A DNA stretch of 62,960 nucleotides, taken from assembly GCF_009362815.1 (NCBI RefSeq), contig NZ_WHNX01000017.1, positions 1 through 62,960 on the forward strand, written 5' to 3'. Origin of the DNA: Alkalibaculum sporogenes. Its GTDB lineage: Bacteria; Bacillota; Clostridia; Eubacteriales; Alkalibacteraceae. The notes beneath the pieces are model-generated. The model made no database searches. It was not told the origin of the DNA and was given only the letters and a program-made list of their open reading frames with translations. The translations under genes and the position numbers were made by a program. This document shows, in pieces, positions 8,823 to 17,728 of this stretch (its first letter is position 1; each line of letters starts with the position of its first letter).

Positions 8823-9548
8823 TTAGAACATCTCCATTGAGAGCGTTTTATAGTAAAATTTTTTACAACTTTCAAAATCTTTTTCACAAATTGATTTATA
8901 AACACTCACATGATCATCTAAATCATCATTGTATTTTTTTTGAAGCCATAGATCATTTTTCTTAGAAATAATTCCCGAAAGATACTGCCGAATGATGTTT
9001 TTTGTAAATATAAATACATCAGCATATACAGAATTATGACTCATTAAACAAATTTGATAGTGAAAAAGCAAATCCTCGTCAACTAGTGTATTTAAAGACT
9101 CATCTGTAAGGCATTTACGAAATTCTTCTTTGGCTACTAAATATTGATCTAAGCTAGTTTTCAATTCAAGTTCTTCTTCTTTTGTGGCATTTAAAATAGC
9201 TAATCTACAACACTCAACTTCTATTAATCTACGAAGTGCATATATTTCTTCAAAAGACTTCTTTTCATAATAAAAATCAGATACATGGTGAAATATATGA
9301 GAAATAGAAAAAGATTTTACATAAGTACCGTCTCCTGCACGTGTTTCAACAACACCAATCGTGCTCAGTGTCTGTAACGCCATACGAACAGTTAACCTGT
9401 TTACACCGTATAGAGCTGACAAATCACTCTCAGAAGGCAGTTTTGTTCCCGTTGTCCATTCACCTGATAAAATCCCCTCTTTTAAATTGGAACAAACTTG
9501 ATCTACAGCAGAAATATGTGTGATTTTCTTATTTTTTTTATTATCCAT
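8823..9548 (-). CDS. GntR-family transcriptional regulator (FadR/FCD subgroup)
   Basis: A 241-residue DNA-binding regulator. Residues about 12-75 form the winged helix (GTKLPSESDLSALYGVNRLT, VRMALQTLSTIGVVETRAGDG), and the remaining all-alpha part with ALRRLIEVECCRLAI and later His residues (FHYQI, DDHVSVY) fits the FCD ligand- and metal-binding domain. The start is taken at 9548, with AAAGGTG 8 nt upstream. It is transcribed away from the enolase-superfamily/APC operon across 163 nt that contain a promoter with a TTCACTT-n7-AAGTGAA dyad, so it is very probably the repressor of that operon, released by the substrate or an intermediate. Confidence 0.85.
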   Translation of the reverse strand: MDNKKNKKITHISAVDQVCSNLKEGILSGEWTTGTKLPSESDLSALYGVNRLTVRMALQTLSTIGVVETRAGDGTYVKSFSISHIFHHVSDFYYEKKSFEEIYALRRLIEVECCRLAILNATKEEELELKTSLDQYLVAKEEFRKCLTDESLNTLVDEDLLFHYQICLMSHNSVYADVFIFTKNIIRQYLSGIISKKNDLWLQKKYNDDLDDHVSVYKSICEKDFESCKKFYYKTLSMEMF

Positions 9549-9636
9549 TTTTGATGCACCTTTATTATTTATTATTTTCCTTTTTCTCAATCTATTTTTA
9601 CATAATAGTCCCTAAAAATCAATTATTAATTTTTCG

Positions 9637-9685
9637 TTGACTCGCAATTCCGTTTAATATATAATTCACTTAGCGAACAAGTGAA
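9637..9685 (+). promoter_or_regulatory. Promoter and GntR-type operator of the mandelate-racemase operon
   Basis: TTGACT (9637-9642) and TATAAT (9660-9665) are spaced by 17 nt, a near-consensus sigma-A promoter. Overlapping the last base of the -10 box and covering the start site is the inverted repeat TTCACTT (9665-9671) / AAGTGAA (9679-9685). Binding there would block initiation. The divergent GntR regulator is the obvious candidate. Confidence 0.75.
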
Positions 9686-9711
9686 CAAATATAATAATGG
9701 AGGTTGAATTA

Positions 9712-10914
9712 ATGATTATTACAAAAGTGGATATTTTTCAAGTGAAAGACCCACAAAATCCTATTTGGAAACCTATTCTATGTCGTATTTATACAGATGA
9801 AGGTATCTATGGGGATGGGGAATCTGCTATGGCATACGGTATAGGTTCTACTGGTGCTTATGGCATGGTTCAAGATCTATCTAAATTGATCATTGGCATG
9901 GACCCTCTTGACAATGAAGTCATTTGGAACAAGTTATACAAAGAAACCTTTTGGGGACAAAATGGGGGGTGTGTCTTTACCGCTGGAATGAGTGCTATTG
10001 ACTTAGCACTATGGGACATTCGAGGGAAGTTCTTTAATGTACCTGTGTATAAACTCTTAGGCGGTAAGCGACAAGATAATTTAAGAACTTACGCCAGTCA
10101 ACTTCAATTTGGATGGCAACCTTCTATGGAACAAGCTCGTACCTTAGAAGACTATATTAATCATGCAAAACAGGCAGTCTCAGAAGGCTACGACTGCATA
10201 AAAATCGATTTTTTCACTTTCAAAGAAACCGCTGAAGAAGGCAGTTATAGCGATATCGAACGTACAACTCTACTCTCTCCAGACACACTTGATAAAATTG
10301 TGGCTAGAGTTGCTGCTGTTCGTGAAGCTATTGGACCAAAAGTCGATTTAATTATTGAAAATCATTCTTTCTTAGATTCACAATCTGCTGTTCAATTCGG
10401 CAGACTTGTTGAAAAGTATAATATTTTTTACTATGAAGAACCCAACACACCTGATCCCACAACCGCAAAATATATATCAGAACGTTTAAACTTCCCTATT
10501 GCCAGTGGTGAACGTATTTATACCCGATGGCAATACGCTAAATATTTTGAAAACGCTTCCCTTCAAGTGATTCAACCAGATTTAGGCACTTGTGGTGGTA
10601 TTACTGAAGTAAAGAAGATCGCAGACATGGCTTATACTTATGATGTGGCTGTTCAAATTCACGCTTGTGGAAGCCCTATCTGCACTGCGGCAGCATTGCA
10701 GATAGAGTGTGTCATTCCAAATTTTATTATTCATGAGCATCATATTGTAAATCTATGTGATTTTAATAAAAAACTTTGCAAGTACGACTATCAACCTGTT
10801 AATGGTAAATTTAAAGTACCTGATCGTCCTGGTTTAGGTAATGAATTATCCGATTTTGTACTTAATGGACCAAAAGTCACCATCAGTGGTGATGATGTAT
10901 TTTGGTCCATGTAA
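9712..10914 (+). CDS. Mandelate racemase / muconate lactonizing enzyme family protein (copy 1)
   Basis: A 400-residue enolase-superfamily enzyme. The N-terminal capping domain (to about residue 115, with a flexible loop ESAMAYGIGSTGAYG) is followed by the barrel. Visible active-site candidates are K164 and D166 (CIKIDFF) at the second strand, metal ligands E216 (LIIENH), E242 or E243 (YEEP) and E267 (SGER), and the D290/H317 pair (QPDLGTCGG, VQIHACGSP) that serves as general base in the mandelate-racemase subgroup. These enzymes remove a proton next to a carboxylate and then racemise or dehydrate acid sugars or amino-acid-like acids. The start at 9712 follows GGAGG; the ATG at 9697 overlaps that site. 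The substrate is unknown; the adjacent APC permease hints at an amino acid-like or amine-bearing acid. Confidence 0.85.
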   Translation: MIITKVDIFQVKDPQNPIWKPILCRIYTDEGIYGDGESAMAYGIGSTGAYGMVQDLSKLIIGMDPLDNEVIWNKLYKETFWGQNGGCVFTAGMSAIDLALWDIRGKFFNVPVYKLLGGKRQDNLRTYASQLQFGWQPSMEQARTLEDYINHAKQAVSEGYDCIKIDFFTFKETAEEGSYSDIERTTLLSPDTLDKIVARVAAVREAIGPKVDLIIENHSFLDSQSAVQFGRLVEKYNIFYYEEPNTPDPTTAKYISERLNFPIASGERIYTRWQYAKYFENASLQVIQPDLGTCGGITEVKKIADMAYTYDVAVQIHACGSPICTAAALQIECVIPNFIIHEHHIVNLCDFNKKLCKYDYQPVNGKFKVPDRPGLGNELSDFVLNGPKVTISGDDVFWSM

Positions 10915-11115
10915 AGCGCTAATTACAATAATAATTGGTAGTGTCAAATAACTTATGAAAAAATGCTTTATAGAAAATTCTGCGTTATGTTGACTCAATT
11001 ATACTTCAAAAAAGGGTGGTCACTATATTTTTTTGTGAAACCCTTAAAAATAAAAGGTGTAAAGCTAAACTGAATAAGTTTAGTTGACAATACATAAAAA
11101 TTTAGGAGGGAATTT

Positions 11116-12465
11116 ATGAAAAAAGAGTCTACATTAAATGATAGTGGTGTTTTAGGGTTCACTGAATTATGGGCACTGGGGATTGGACAGGTAATCGGAG
11201 CTGGGGTAATCACTCTGATTGGTCCTGCTATAGGCTTGACAGGGTATTCTGTATGGCTCGCTTACTTTATCGCTATTATCATCGGTGCCATTACCAATCT
11301 TCCCATTATTATTTTTTCATCTGTAACAAAGTATTCTGGTGGTGATTATTCAATTATTACGATGTTAGGTGGTCAAAAAGTAGGCGGTATGTATATTGTG
11401 GGATTTTCTCTGCAAACATTAGGTTTATCTCTATTTGCAACTGCTCTAGGCATGTATATTACCTCCATGTTTCCAATTATTAATGGTAAACTTATTGGTA
11501 TTATATTCCTGATATTGTTTTATGCCATCAATTTAATGGGGCTTGCTAATATGGCTAAAGTTCAGAAAATCATGAGCGCTATCTTAGTTGCCGCTTTGCT
11601 CATGTTTATCATTGTTGGTGCTACTAAAGCAGATTTTTCTCAATCTTTTAGTTTTACAAGTTCAATATTTTTCTCAAATGGCAGCAAAGGATTTTGGGCG
11701 GCTGTTATGCTCTTAGTCTACTCTTGTCAAGGTTACAAATACAATGTTAATTATGGTGGACAAACTAAGAATGCCACAAAAAATTTACCCATATCAATGC
11801 TCGCTGTTATTCCTGTATTGATGATTGTCTACACCGGTGCAGCACTTATTGGCTCTGCTATATTGCCATTAGAAGTTGTCGCAGGTCAACCTTTAACACT
11901 TGCTGCAAAAACTATTTTACCAAATGCACTTTTCTATGCATTCATGTTCGGTGGTCCTATCATGGCATTACTCACAACGATGAATTCAAGTTATGGTGCA
12001 ATGGTTGGTCCTTTTGTAAAGGCATCTCAAGACGGTTGGTTTCCAGAAAAGCTGGCTTCAATGAACAAACGTGGTGGCGCTTATATTATACTAACCATCC
12101 AATTAATCGTTGGCTTAGTTCCAGTACTTCTAAATTTCTCTGTTATTAAAATTGTCAGCAATATGATGTTAATCACTTCAGTTTATAACTTCTTATTATT
12201 CTATTCATTATGGCAAGTGCCTAAAAAAATGCCTACGAAATGGGCAAAAGCAACTATGCATACAAATAATGTTGTCTACTATGGTATTATCATTGCAGCA
12301 ATTTTCGTTCAAGGGCTTATAGGATGGAACTCCATTAAATCTCTAACGACCCCATTAGCTATATTTAATATTGTAGCACTATTGCTTTGCTTTATTTATG
12401 CCATTACACGCCATAATTCACATAAAACACATGTCGATACAGAAGGTATGTTGGAATTAAGCTAA
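11116..12465 (+). CDS. APC-superfamily amino acid/polyamine permease
   Basis: A 449-residue membrane protein with about 12 hydrophobic segments. The first helix carries GIGQVIGAGVITLIG, the broken-helix substrate-binding signature of the APC (LeuT-fold) family. It lies between the two mandelate-racemase-family genes, 201 nt after the first and 45 nt before the second, so it most likely imports their substrate. Ribosome binding site AGGAGGG is 7 nt before the ATG. The 10915-11115 gap has a CTAAACT/AGTTTAG stem and an AAGGGT..ACCCTT stem that could modulate expression of the distal genes. Confidence 0.85.
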   Translation: MKKESTLNDSGVLGFTELWALGIGQVIGAGVITLIGPAIGLTGYSVWLAYFIAIIIGAITNLPIIIFSSVTKYSGGDYSIITMLGGQKVGGMYIVGFSLQTLGLSLFATALGMYITSMFPIINGKLIGIIFLILFYAINLMGLANMAKVQKIMSAILVAALLMFIIVGATKADFSQSFSFTSSIFFSNGSKGFWAAVMLLVYSCQGYKYNVNYGGQTKNATKNLPISMLAVIPVLMIVYTGAALIGSAILPLEVVAGQPLTLAAKTILPNALFYAFMFGGPIMALLTTMNSSYGAMVGPFVKASQDGWFPEKLASMNKRGGAYIILTIQLIVGLVPVLLNFSVIKIVSNMMLITSVYNFLLFYSLWQVPKKMPTKWAKATMHTNNVVYYGIIIAAIFVQGLIGWNSIKSLTTPLAIFNIVALLLCFIYAITRHNSHKTHVDTEGMLELS

Positions 12466-12510
12466 AAAATTGAACACTAAAAAATGAGTTGTAAGAAAGG
12501 ATGATTGTAG

Positions 12511-13698
12511 ATGAAAATCAGAAAAATTGAAGTTTTTCACATGAATACTGCCAATAATAAAATGAATAGTCCCATAGGCTGCCGAATTTATACCGACACA
12601 GGGCTCTATGGCGATGGTGAAGCTGGCATGGCATACGGTACTGGTGGGAGTGCTGCTTACGGTATGGTATGTGATCTTGCTGAACTCATTATTGGTATGA
12701 ACCCACTTGAGAATGAAGTGATTTGGGAAAAGATGTACAAGAGCACCTTTTGGGGACAAAATGGTGGCCCAGTGGTCTTTTCAGGTATTGCTGCTATTGA
12801 TGTTGCTTTATGGGATATTAAAGGTAAGCATTTTGGAGTACCTTGCTATACCCTACTCGGTGGAAAAATGAGAGAGAATTTACGTTGCTATGCCAGTCAA
12901 TTGCAATTTGGATGGGGTAAAATAGATGAACCCCAAGTTTGGGCAACGTCTCTTGAGGATTATGCAAGCAATGCGCTTCTCGCCATGGCTGAAGGTTATG
13001 ATGCCATTAAAGTGGATTTCTTTGATCGAGATGAAGCTGGTAAAAGTTTGAACTCCCTTGAGCAAACAGGTTTACTTTCACCTAAAAAACTGAACATGGT
13101 TGAAGCTCGGATTAAAGCTGTAAGAGATGCAATAGGTCCAGATGTGGATATTATCATGGAAAATCACTCTTATCCTGATGCTATAAGTGCTGTACAACTT
13201 GGAAAACTCGCAGAAAAGTATAATATTTGGGCTTTTGAAGAACCTAATACCCCCTCAGTTAAAACATCAGAGTATATTGCCAAAAATCTTTCAATCCCCA
13301 TTGCCAATGGAGAACGCATTTTCTCACGCTGGCAATATGCACCCTACTTTGAGAAAAATCTGATTCAATTAGCCCAACCTGATATCGGGAATTGCGGTGG
13401 TATAACTGAAGTGAAAAAAATATGTGATTTAGCCTATATCTATGATGTCGCTATACAAATTCATGTGGCTGGCAGCCCACTTGCCACTAATGTGGCATTA
13501 CACCTTGAAGCAGCAATCCCAAACTTTACGATTCATGAACATCACGTTGCTAATCGTATGGATACTTCTAAAGGCTTAACTAAATTTAACTTGCAACCAG
13601 AAAACGGATATTTTACAGTACCTGAATTGCCTGGTATTGGAAACGAATTCTTACAGTCTGCTATAGATAATTCTTACGAAAGAAAAGTAATTGAATAA
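12511..13698 (+). CDS. Mandelate racemase / muconate lactonizing enzyme family protein (copy 2)
   Basis: A 395-residue paralogue of copy 1 with the same layout: FWGQNGG, YDAIKVDFF (Lys-x-Asp), VDIIMENHSYPD, FEEPNTP, NGERIFSRWQY, AQPDIGNCGGITEV and IQIHVAGSP. Compared with copy 1 the His loop reads HVAGSPLAT rather than HACGSPICT and there is a longer loop around residue 138. Retention of all catalytic residues in both copies argues for two different reactions, for example an epimerase and a dehydratase on one substrate, rather than simple redundancy. It is the last gene of the operon and is followed by a terminator-like hairpin. Confidence 0.85.
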   Translation: MKIRKIEVFHMNTANNKMNSPIGCRIYTDTGLYGDGEAGMAYGTGGSAAYGMVCDLAELIIGMNPLENEVIWEKMYKSTFWGQNGGPVVFSGIAAIDVALWDIKGKHFGVPCYTLLGGKMRENLRCYASQLQFGWGKIDEPQVWATSLEDYASNALLAMAEGYDAIKVDFFDRDEAGKSLNSLEQTGLLSPKKLNMVEARIKAVRDAIGPDVDIIMENHSYPDAISAVQLGKLAEKYNIWAFEEPNTPSVKTSEYIAKNLSIPIANGERIFSRWQYAPYFEKNLIQLAQPDIGNCGGITEVKKICDLAYIYDVAIQIHVAGSPLATNVALHLEAAIPNFTIHEHHVANRMDTSKGLTKFNLQPENGYFTVPELPGIGNEFLQSAIDNSYERKVIE

Positions 13699-13710
13699 CA
13701 TATAAACAAA

Positions 13711-13762
13711 TAATAAAGGGGAATGTATTTACCGCAATTTGGCTTTACATTCCTCTTTTATC
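13711..13762 (+). terminator. Terminator after the mandelate-racemase operon
   Basis: AAAGGGGAATGTA pairs with TACATTCCTCTTT (one mismatch) across an 18-nt loop, beginning 17 nt after the stop codon. The T-rich tail is short. Confidence 0.6.
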
Positions 13763-14133
13763 ATGCCTTAATATATTTACTTTTAATCCATTTACTCTTA
13801 ATCTATGTGATTATAGGTATATGATAATGAATCAATATCATACACCTATAACAACTACAAAAAAGATTAAAGTGCTTAGTTCCAATTGAATATCGAAACC
13901 AAGCACTAATTGCATAAATTTTAATTTAATTATCTGTTCTACTTGATAAGGGTCAGCTCACATTTCATCAGTGGATTTTATTCTTTATTATTTAATTTCT
14001 TATGTCCCTACATTTCACATCCAAAAGCCAAGTCTCACAACTATTTCATCTTTCAGTTCCTTGTTGCGATAATTTACAATATCCGTATTAAACCTGAAAA
14101 GCTTAGCTTTAAGCGATATATGGGCAAATATGA
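13763..14133. other. Gene-free stretch with two further inverted repeats
   Basis: No gene is seen. A 15-bp inverted repeat with one mismatch lies at 13812-13850 (TATAGGTATATGATA and its partner), and another at 13871-13907 pairs AGTGCTTAGTT with AACCAAGCACT. They may be backup terminators between the converging operon and methyltransferase gene. Confidence 0.5.
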
Positions 14134-15504
14134 TTAGTCTTTTTTGTATAGTGCTACTATAGTCTCCACATGCATCGTATGAGCAAACATATCTACTGGT
14201 TGGACTTCTTCTATATTATATCCTCCTACATTTAGCACTTTTAGATCTCTTGCTAATGTTGCTGGATTACAAGAAATATATATGACTTTTTGAGGGGACA
14301 TGGTGATTATGGCATCTAATAGTTTTTCGTCACAGCCTTTTCTAGGGGGGTCTACTATTACTATATCTGCTTTTATTCCTTGTTTAAGTAACTCTACGAT
14401 TTTTTCTTCTGATTTACCTAATGTAAACTCAACATTATCTACATTATTTAACTTCATGTTATCTTGTGCATCTTTTATTGCTTCTTCTACTACTTCTACG
14501 CCATAAACTCTTCCTGAATTTTTTGCTAGATATAGAGATATTGTTCCTATACCACAGTATAAGTCAAAGACTGTTTCGACTCCTGTTAGCTCTGCAAATT
14601 CAACTACTTTATCGTACAACACCTTTGTCTGTATTGGGTTTACTTGAAAAAATGATAATGGTGAAATTTCGTATTTTAAAGTTCCTATGCTGTCAGTTAT
14701 TTTTTCTTTTCCATAAATGAGTTTATTAGTTTTTGATAAAACTACATTGGTTTTGTTCATGTTAATGTTAATGTAGATGCTTACTACATTAGGCAAGTAT
14801 TTCTTAATGTGTTCAATTAACTCTTTAGAAAATTTAATTTTCTTCACGTTAACTACGAATATTAGCATCACTTCATTATTAAAATTTGATACTCGTTCCA
14901 CTACACCACGAAAAATTCCTTGATGTGTTTCTTCATTATATATCGATATATTATTCTTTTGTATAAACTCATTTATATATTTCATTGTACTTTCGCTTTG
15001 TCCGCTTTGTATCTTACAATGATTAATCGGTATAATTTCATGGCTCTTCTTTTTATAAAACCCTAATGTAGCGTCTTGAGATACTTTATACTGTGCTTTG
15101 TTTCTATACTCATATGGTTCTTTCATCCCTAACGTAGATTTCACCTTGTCTTGAATATTTTTTAAATTTCCTATCCTCTCTAGTGCATCTACAATTATTT
15201 TCCTTTTTATCTTCAACTGTTCTTTGTATTCTAAATTTTGTATTTGACATCCTCCACAGTCTTCAAAAAAAACACATGGAGGTGTACGTCTATTTTTACT
15301 CTGTTCAATTATTTTGTCTAAACTTCCTATGGCATAATTACTTTTTACTTTAGTAATTTTAGCTCTAATCTTTTCATCTGGTAATACTCCTTCAACAAAT
15401 ATAGTATAACCATTGTATTTACCTATACCTTCACCCTTTGAGCTTATATCTTCTATATTTAAAGTTACTATCTCGCCTTTTTTGTATAATCGATCCATTA
15501 GCAT
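14134..15504 (-). CDS. rlmD: 23S rRNA (uracil-C5)-methyltransferase, RlmD/RumA type
   Basis: A 456-residue SAM-dependent RNA methyltransferase. In order: a TRAM RNA-binding domain (residues 5-62), a Cys cluster C-x5-CGGC (CVFFEDCGGC, about residues 78-87) plus a later Cys (HCKI) for a 4Fe-4S cluster, the SAM-binding fold (VFDLYCGIGTISL, about 313), and the catalytic VDPPRKGCD and YISCNPATLARDL with the nucleophilic Cys. It methylates a uridine in 23S rRNA (U1939-like; Firmicutes RlmCD homologues can do two sites). A second in-frame ATG at 15498 sits 10 nt from the AGAGGA site and may be the true start. Monocistronic, converging with the catabolic operon. Confidence 0.9.
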   Translation of the reverse strand: MLMDRLYKKGEIVTLNIEDISSKGEGIGKYNGYTIFVEGVLPDEKIRAKITKVKSNYAIGSLDKIIEQSKNRRTPPCVFFEDCGGCQIQNLEYKEQLKIKRKIIVDALERIGNLKNIQDKVKSTLGMKEPYEYRNKAQYKVSQDATLGFYKKKSHEIIPINHCKIQSGQSESTMKYINEFIQKNNISIYNEETHQGIFRGVVERVSNFNNEVMLIFVVNVKKIKFSKELIEHIKKYLPNVVSIYININMNKTNVVLSKTNKLIYGKEKITDSIGTLKYEISPLSFFQVNPIQTKVLYDKVVEFAELTGVETVFDLYCGIGTISLYLAKNSGRVYGVEVVEEAIKDAQDNMKLNNVDNVEFTLGKSEEKIVELLKQGIKADIVIVDPPRKGCDEKLLDAIITMSPQKVIYISCNPATLARDLKVLNVGGYNIEEVQPVDMFAHTMHVETIVALYKKD

Positions 15505-15768
15505 ACTTTCCTCTCTTGACTAAGTAAATTGTGAAAGTAAGCTCTTGTACAAAGATTGCTCATTTTCTTTTTCATTGTAACACTTTTTTTACTTTTTAAA
15601 CAAATTTCTTCTATACAGAACTCATTTCAACAAGTAGAAAAATGGGGTTATTAGAGTAAAATAAACTTAATTAGTGTAGATTTTGTAAAACTATAATATT
15701 ATTTAATTTGATAACTTATTGATGATAGTATATAATTAAGGCAAATATTTTATAAAAGGGGTACTTGG

Positions 15769-16434
15769 ATGGCAGAGTATAAAACCAGTAAAATTTCTAA
15801 AAATAAGATAATTGATACATGTAAGGAATTGTTCTATCTTCAAGGATACAAAAAGACAACTTATGTAGATATATGCAACAAAGCAAATAGCAACCCTGGA
15901 TTGATTAACTATTACTTCAAAACAAAAAAAAATATAGCTGGTTTGATTTACGGTGACTTTTTTGTCCATATAAAAGATGCTGTGAAAAAATACATGTTAG
16001 AAACTTACAATTGTTATGATTTGCAATACGGTACAACTTTAGAGTTGCGCGTTTTCACTTATCTTTTAGATAATAATCCGATGCTTAAAAATTTTTATTA
16101 TGATATTTGCAATGAAGGAATTGAATACGATATTGAAGTTGTCTACCATTTCTACAAATTACACGTAGATGAATACAACTTAAACCTTAGTGAGGATGAA
16201 ATAAAACTTATTCAAACTGCTGTAGTTGGTTCTGGAATAGGCATTACAAAAAGAAATGTAGAAGGATTTTTTAACTGTGATACTTCAGTAATTTTTAATT
16301 TCAGAATAAAATCTATGTTTAGTTTGATGGGTGTTACTCCTGAAAGGGTTAATGAGATCTTAAGTGAAACAGAAAAGATGTTTTCTAAAATGGAAATAGA
16401 GTTAAACGATTATTTTCTTGTCACTGTTAAGTGA
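15769..16434 (+). CDS. TetR/AcrR-family transcriptional regulator
   Basis: A 221-residue regulator. The first 50 residues form a TetR helix-turn-helix (YKKTTYVDICNKANSNPGLI, NYYFKTKKNI); the C-terminal ligand domain is not similar to any subgroup I can name. AAAGGGG lies 7 nt before the ATG. It stands alone, so its target is unclear; autoregulation is usual in the family. Downstream begins a gene-free structured stretch. Confidence 0.85.
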   Translation: MAEYKTSKISKNKIIDTCKELFYLQGYKKTTYVDICNKANSNPGLINYYFKTKKNIAGLIYGDFFVHIKDAVKKYMLETYNCYDLQYGTTLELRVFTYLLDNNPMLKNFYYDICNEGIEYDIEVVYHFYKLHVDEYNLNLSEDEIKLIQTAVVGSGIGITKRNVEGFFNCDTSVIFNFRIKSMFSLMGVTPERVNEILSETEKMFSKMEIELNDYFLVTVK

Positions 16435-16440
16435 CTATTT

Positions 16441-16733
16441 ACATGATTTAAAATATATTATAAGCCTTAGACATCTTTGTATCCCTAAAATCAATAAAAC
16501 TCTAGCGTTACTATAGTAACCGTGTCTTCGGTTTATTCAAGCATCATAGTAACGCTTAGACTGGTTAAGGTAGGTAAGTTTAGACTTAGACAGCCTTACA
16601 GCCTGGGTAACTTACAAAATACCATAGGGAATAATTACCCTATAAACCTTTCTATTTTTATTGAGTAAAAAAGTAGCACTTTCCTACGTAACCAAATGTC
16701 TGTAAGCAGCCACTTGGCTCCTTACTTGGCGAT
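16441..16733 (-). ncRNA. Structured gene-free region after an orphan c-di-GMP riboswitch, candidate noncoding RNA
   Basis: No open frame of useful length exists on either strand. Read on the minus strand, in order: GTAAGGAGCC/GGCTGCTTAC hairpin (tetraloop AAGT), a GTAG/CTAC stem followed by six T, ATAGGG/CCCTAT, GTAAGTT/AACTTAC, and AGCGTTACT/AGTAACGCT with nested inner pairs. Five stems in under 300 nt is well above what ordinary AT-rich spacer shows. The strand is a guess, based on the riboswitch immediately upstream. I do not recognise a known RNA family. Confidence 0.35.
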
Positions 16734-16765
16734 AATAAAAAAAGGGGATGCATTACGCATCCCAT
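16734..16765 (-). terminator. Intrinsic terminator downstream of the c-di-GMP riboswitch
   Basis: On the minus strand GGGATGC/GCATCCC forms a tight hairpin followed by a run of T (A-run at 16734-16743 on the plus strand). It is the probable expression platform of the riboswitch just upstream. Confidence 0.75.
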
Positions 16766-16798
16766 CAAATTATCATTATTTAGCATAAAAAAATCTTC

Positions 16799-16881
16799 TC
16801 TTTGGTAACTGGCTACCATCCGGTGAAGGGAAGGCCCTATAGCTTTGCGTCCTATTCTTTCGAATAGTTTGCTAGTATCTG
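16799..16881 (-). promoter_or_regulatory. Cyclic di-GMP-I (GEMM) riboswitch aptamer
   Basis: The minus strand reads AGCAAACTATTCGAAAGAAT, then GGACGCAAAGC, a GGGCC turn and GGATGGTAGCCAGTTACC. These are the conserved blocks of the class I c-di-GMP aptamer: the GAAA-capped P2, the ACGCAAAGC junction and the tetraloop-receptor stem with its GGTAGCC. A promoter-like TTGCAC-n17-TAATCT is seen upstream on the same strand at about 16895-16945. A terminator follows at 16734-16765, but no minus-strand gene follows for over 1.2 kb, and the next one (rlmD) lies beyond the oppositely oriented TetR gene. Confidence 0.9.
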
Positions 16882-17041
16882 AAAAGCAATTTCTTTATTA
16901 AAGATTAACATGTTTTTTATTAAAGTGCAACATTTTTCTACATTGTTTGCATTTATTTTTTTTCGACAATCTATTAAATTCATTTTTTTTATGATAAAAT
17001 ACTATAATAATTACAAATATTTCATAAGGTGGTGAGGTTTC

Positions 17042-17728
17042 ATGAACGAAAGAGTACTTGTAGTAGACGATGAGGTGTCTATATGTGAACTTCTAAAGCT
17101 AGATTTAGAGTTTGAAGGATATATCGTAGAAACTGCGAATGATGGACAAGAGGCTTTACAGAAAGTAGAAACTTTTAACCCTGATATAATGATCCTAGAT
17201 TTAATGCTTCCTAAAATGAACGGTTATGATGTTTGTAAAAAGGTTAATGCCGATAAAGGTATACCAATAATAATGCTAACTGCTAAAACCGATATTATTG
17301 ATAGAGTCCTAGGTTTAGAATTAGGTGCTGATGATTATATAACAAAACCATTTGATAGCAGGGAATTAATGGCTAGAATTAAAGCTTTACTTAGAAGAAG
17401 TCAAAACACTACTCCTAAGGATGAAGATGATATTTTATATAATGATGAAATAAAAATAATTGGTAATGAAAGAAAGGTGTTAGTTAATAGCACCGAAATA
17501 CACTTGACTCCAAAAGAGTTTGAGTTGTTACACCTTCTAGTATCTAACCCAGAACAAGTCTTCTCAAGAGAACTTCTTTTAGAAAGAGTATGGGGTTATG
17601 ACTATTTTGGTGATACTCGAACAGTGGACATGCATATTCAAAGGATTAGAAAAAAAATTGGTGAGTTTGCTAAACACAATTATATACAAACTGTTTTTGG
17701 TGTAGGATATAAAATGAGGAGATTTTAA
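17042..17728 (+). CDS. OmpR/PhoB-family response regulator, WalR-like
   Basis: A 228-residue response regulator. The receiver domain has the acidic pair DDE (9-11), the phospho-acceptor Asp in IMILDLMLPKMNG (about 53), the switch Thr (MLTAKTD) and Lys in ITKPF; the C-terminal winged helix ends with RVWGYDYFGDTRTVDMHIQR and VFGVGYKM. The sequence and gene order (regulator, PAS-containing kinase, exported protein) resemble the WalR/WalK cell-wall system, though YycH/YycI and YycJ are not next to it. The stop overlaps the kinase start by one base (TAATG), so the two are translationally coupled. Confidence 0.88.
   Translation: MNERVLVVDDEVSICELLKLDLEFEGYIVETANDGQEALQKVETFNPDIMILDLMLPKMNGYDVCKKVNADKGIPIIMLTAKTDIIDRVLGLELGADDYITKPFDSRELMARIKALLRRSQNTTPKDEDDILYNDEIKIIGNERKVLVNSTEIHLTPKEFELLHLLVSNPEQVFSRELLLERVWGYDYFGDTRTVDMHIQRIRKKIGEFAKHNYIQTVFGVGYKMRRF

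Noticed and set aside
9697-9711. Start of the first mandelate-racemase gene at the upstream ATG
   Set aside because: That ATG overlaps the GGAGG site that serves the ATG at 9712. The same reasoning moved the starts of the genes at 2008, 3430, 29180 and 37494.
13943-14137. 64-codon plus-strand open frame overlapping the end of rlmD
   Set aside because: No ribosome binding site, composition like spacer, and overlap with a convergent real gene.
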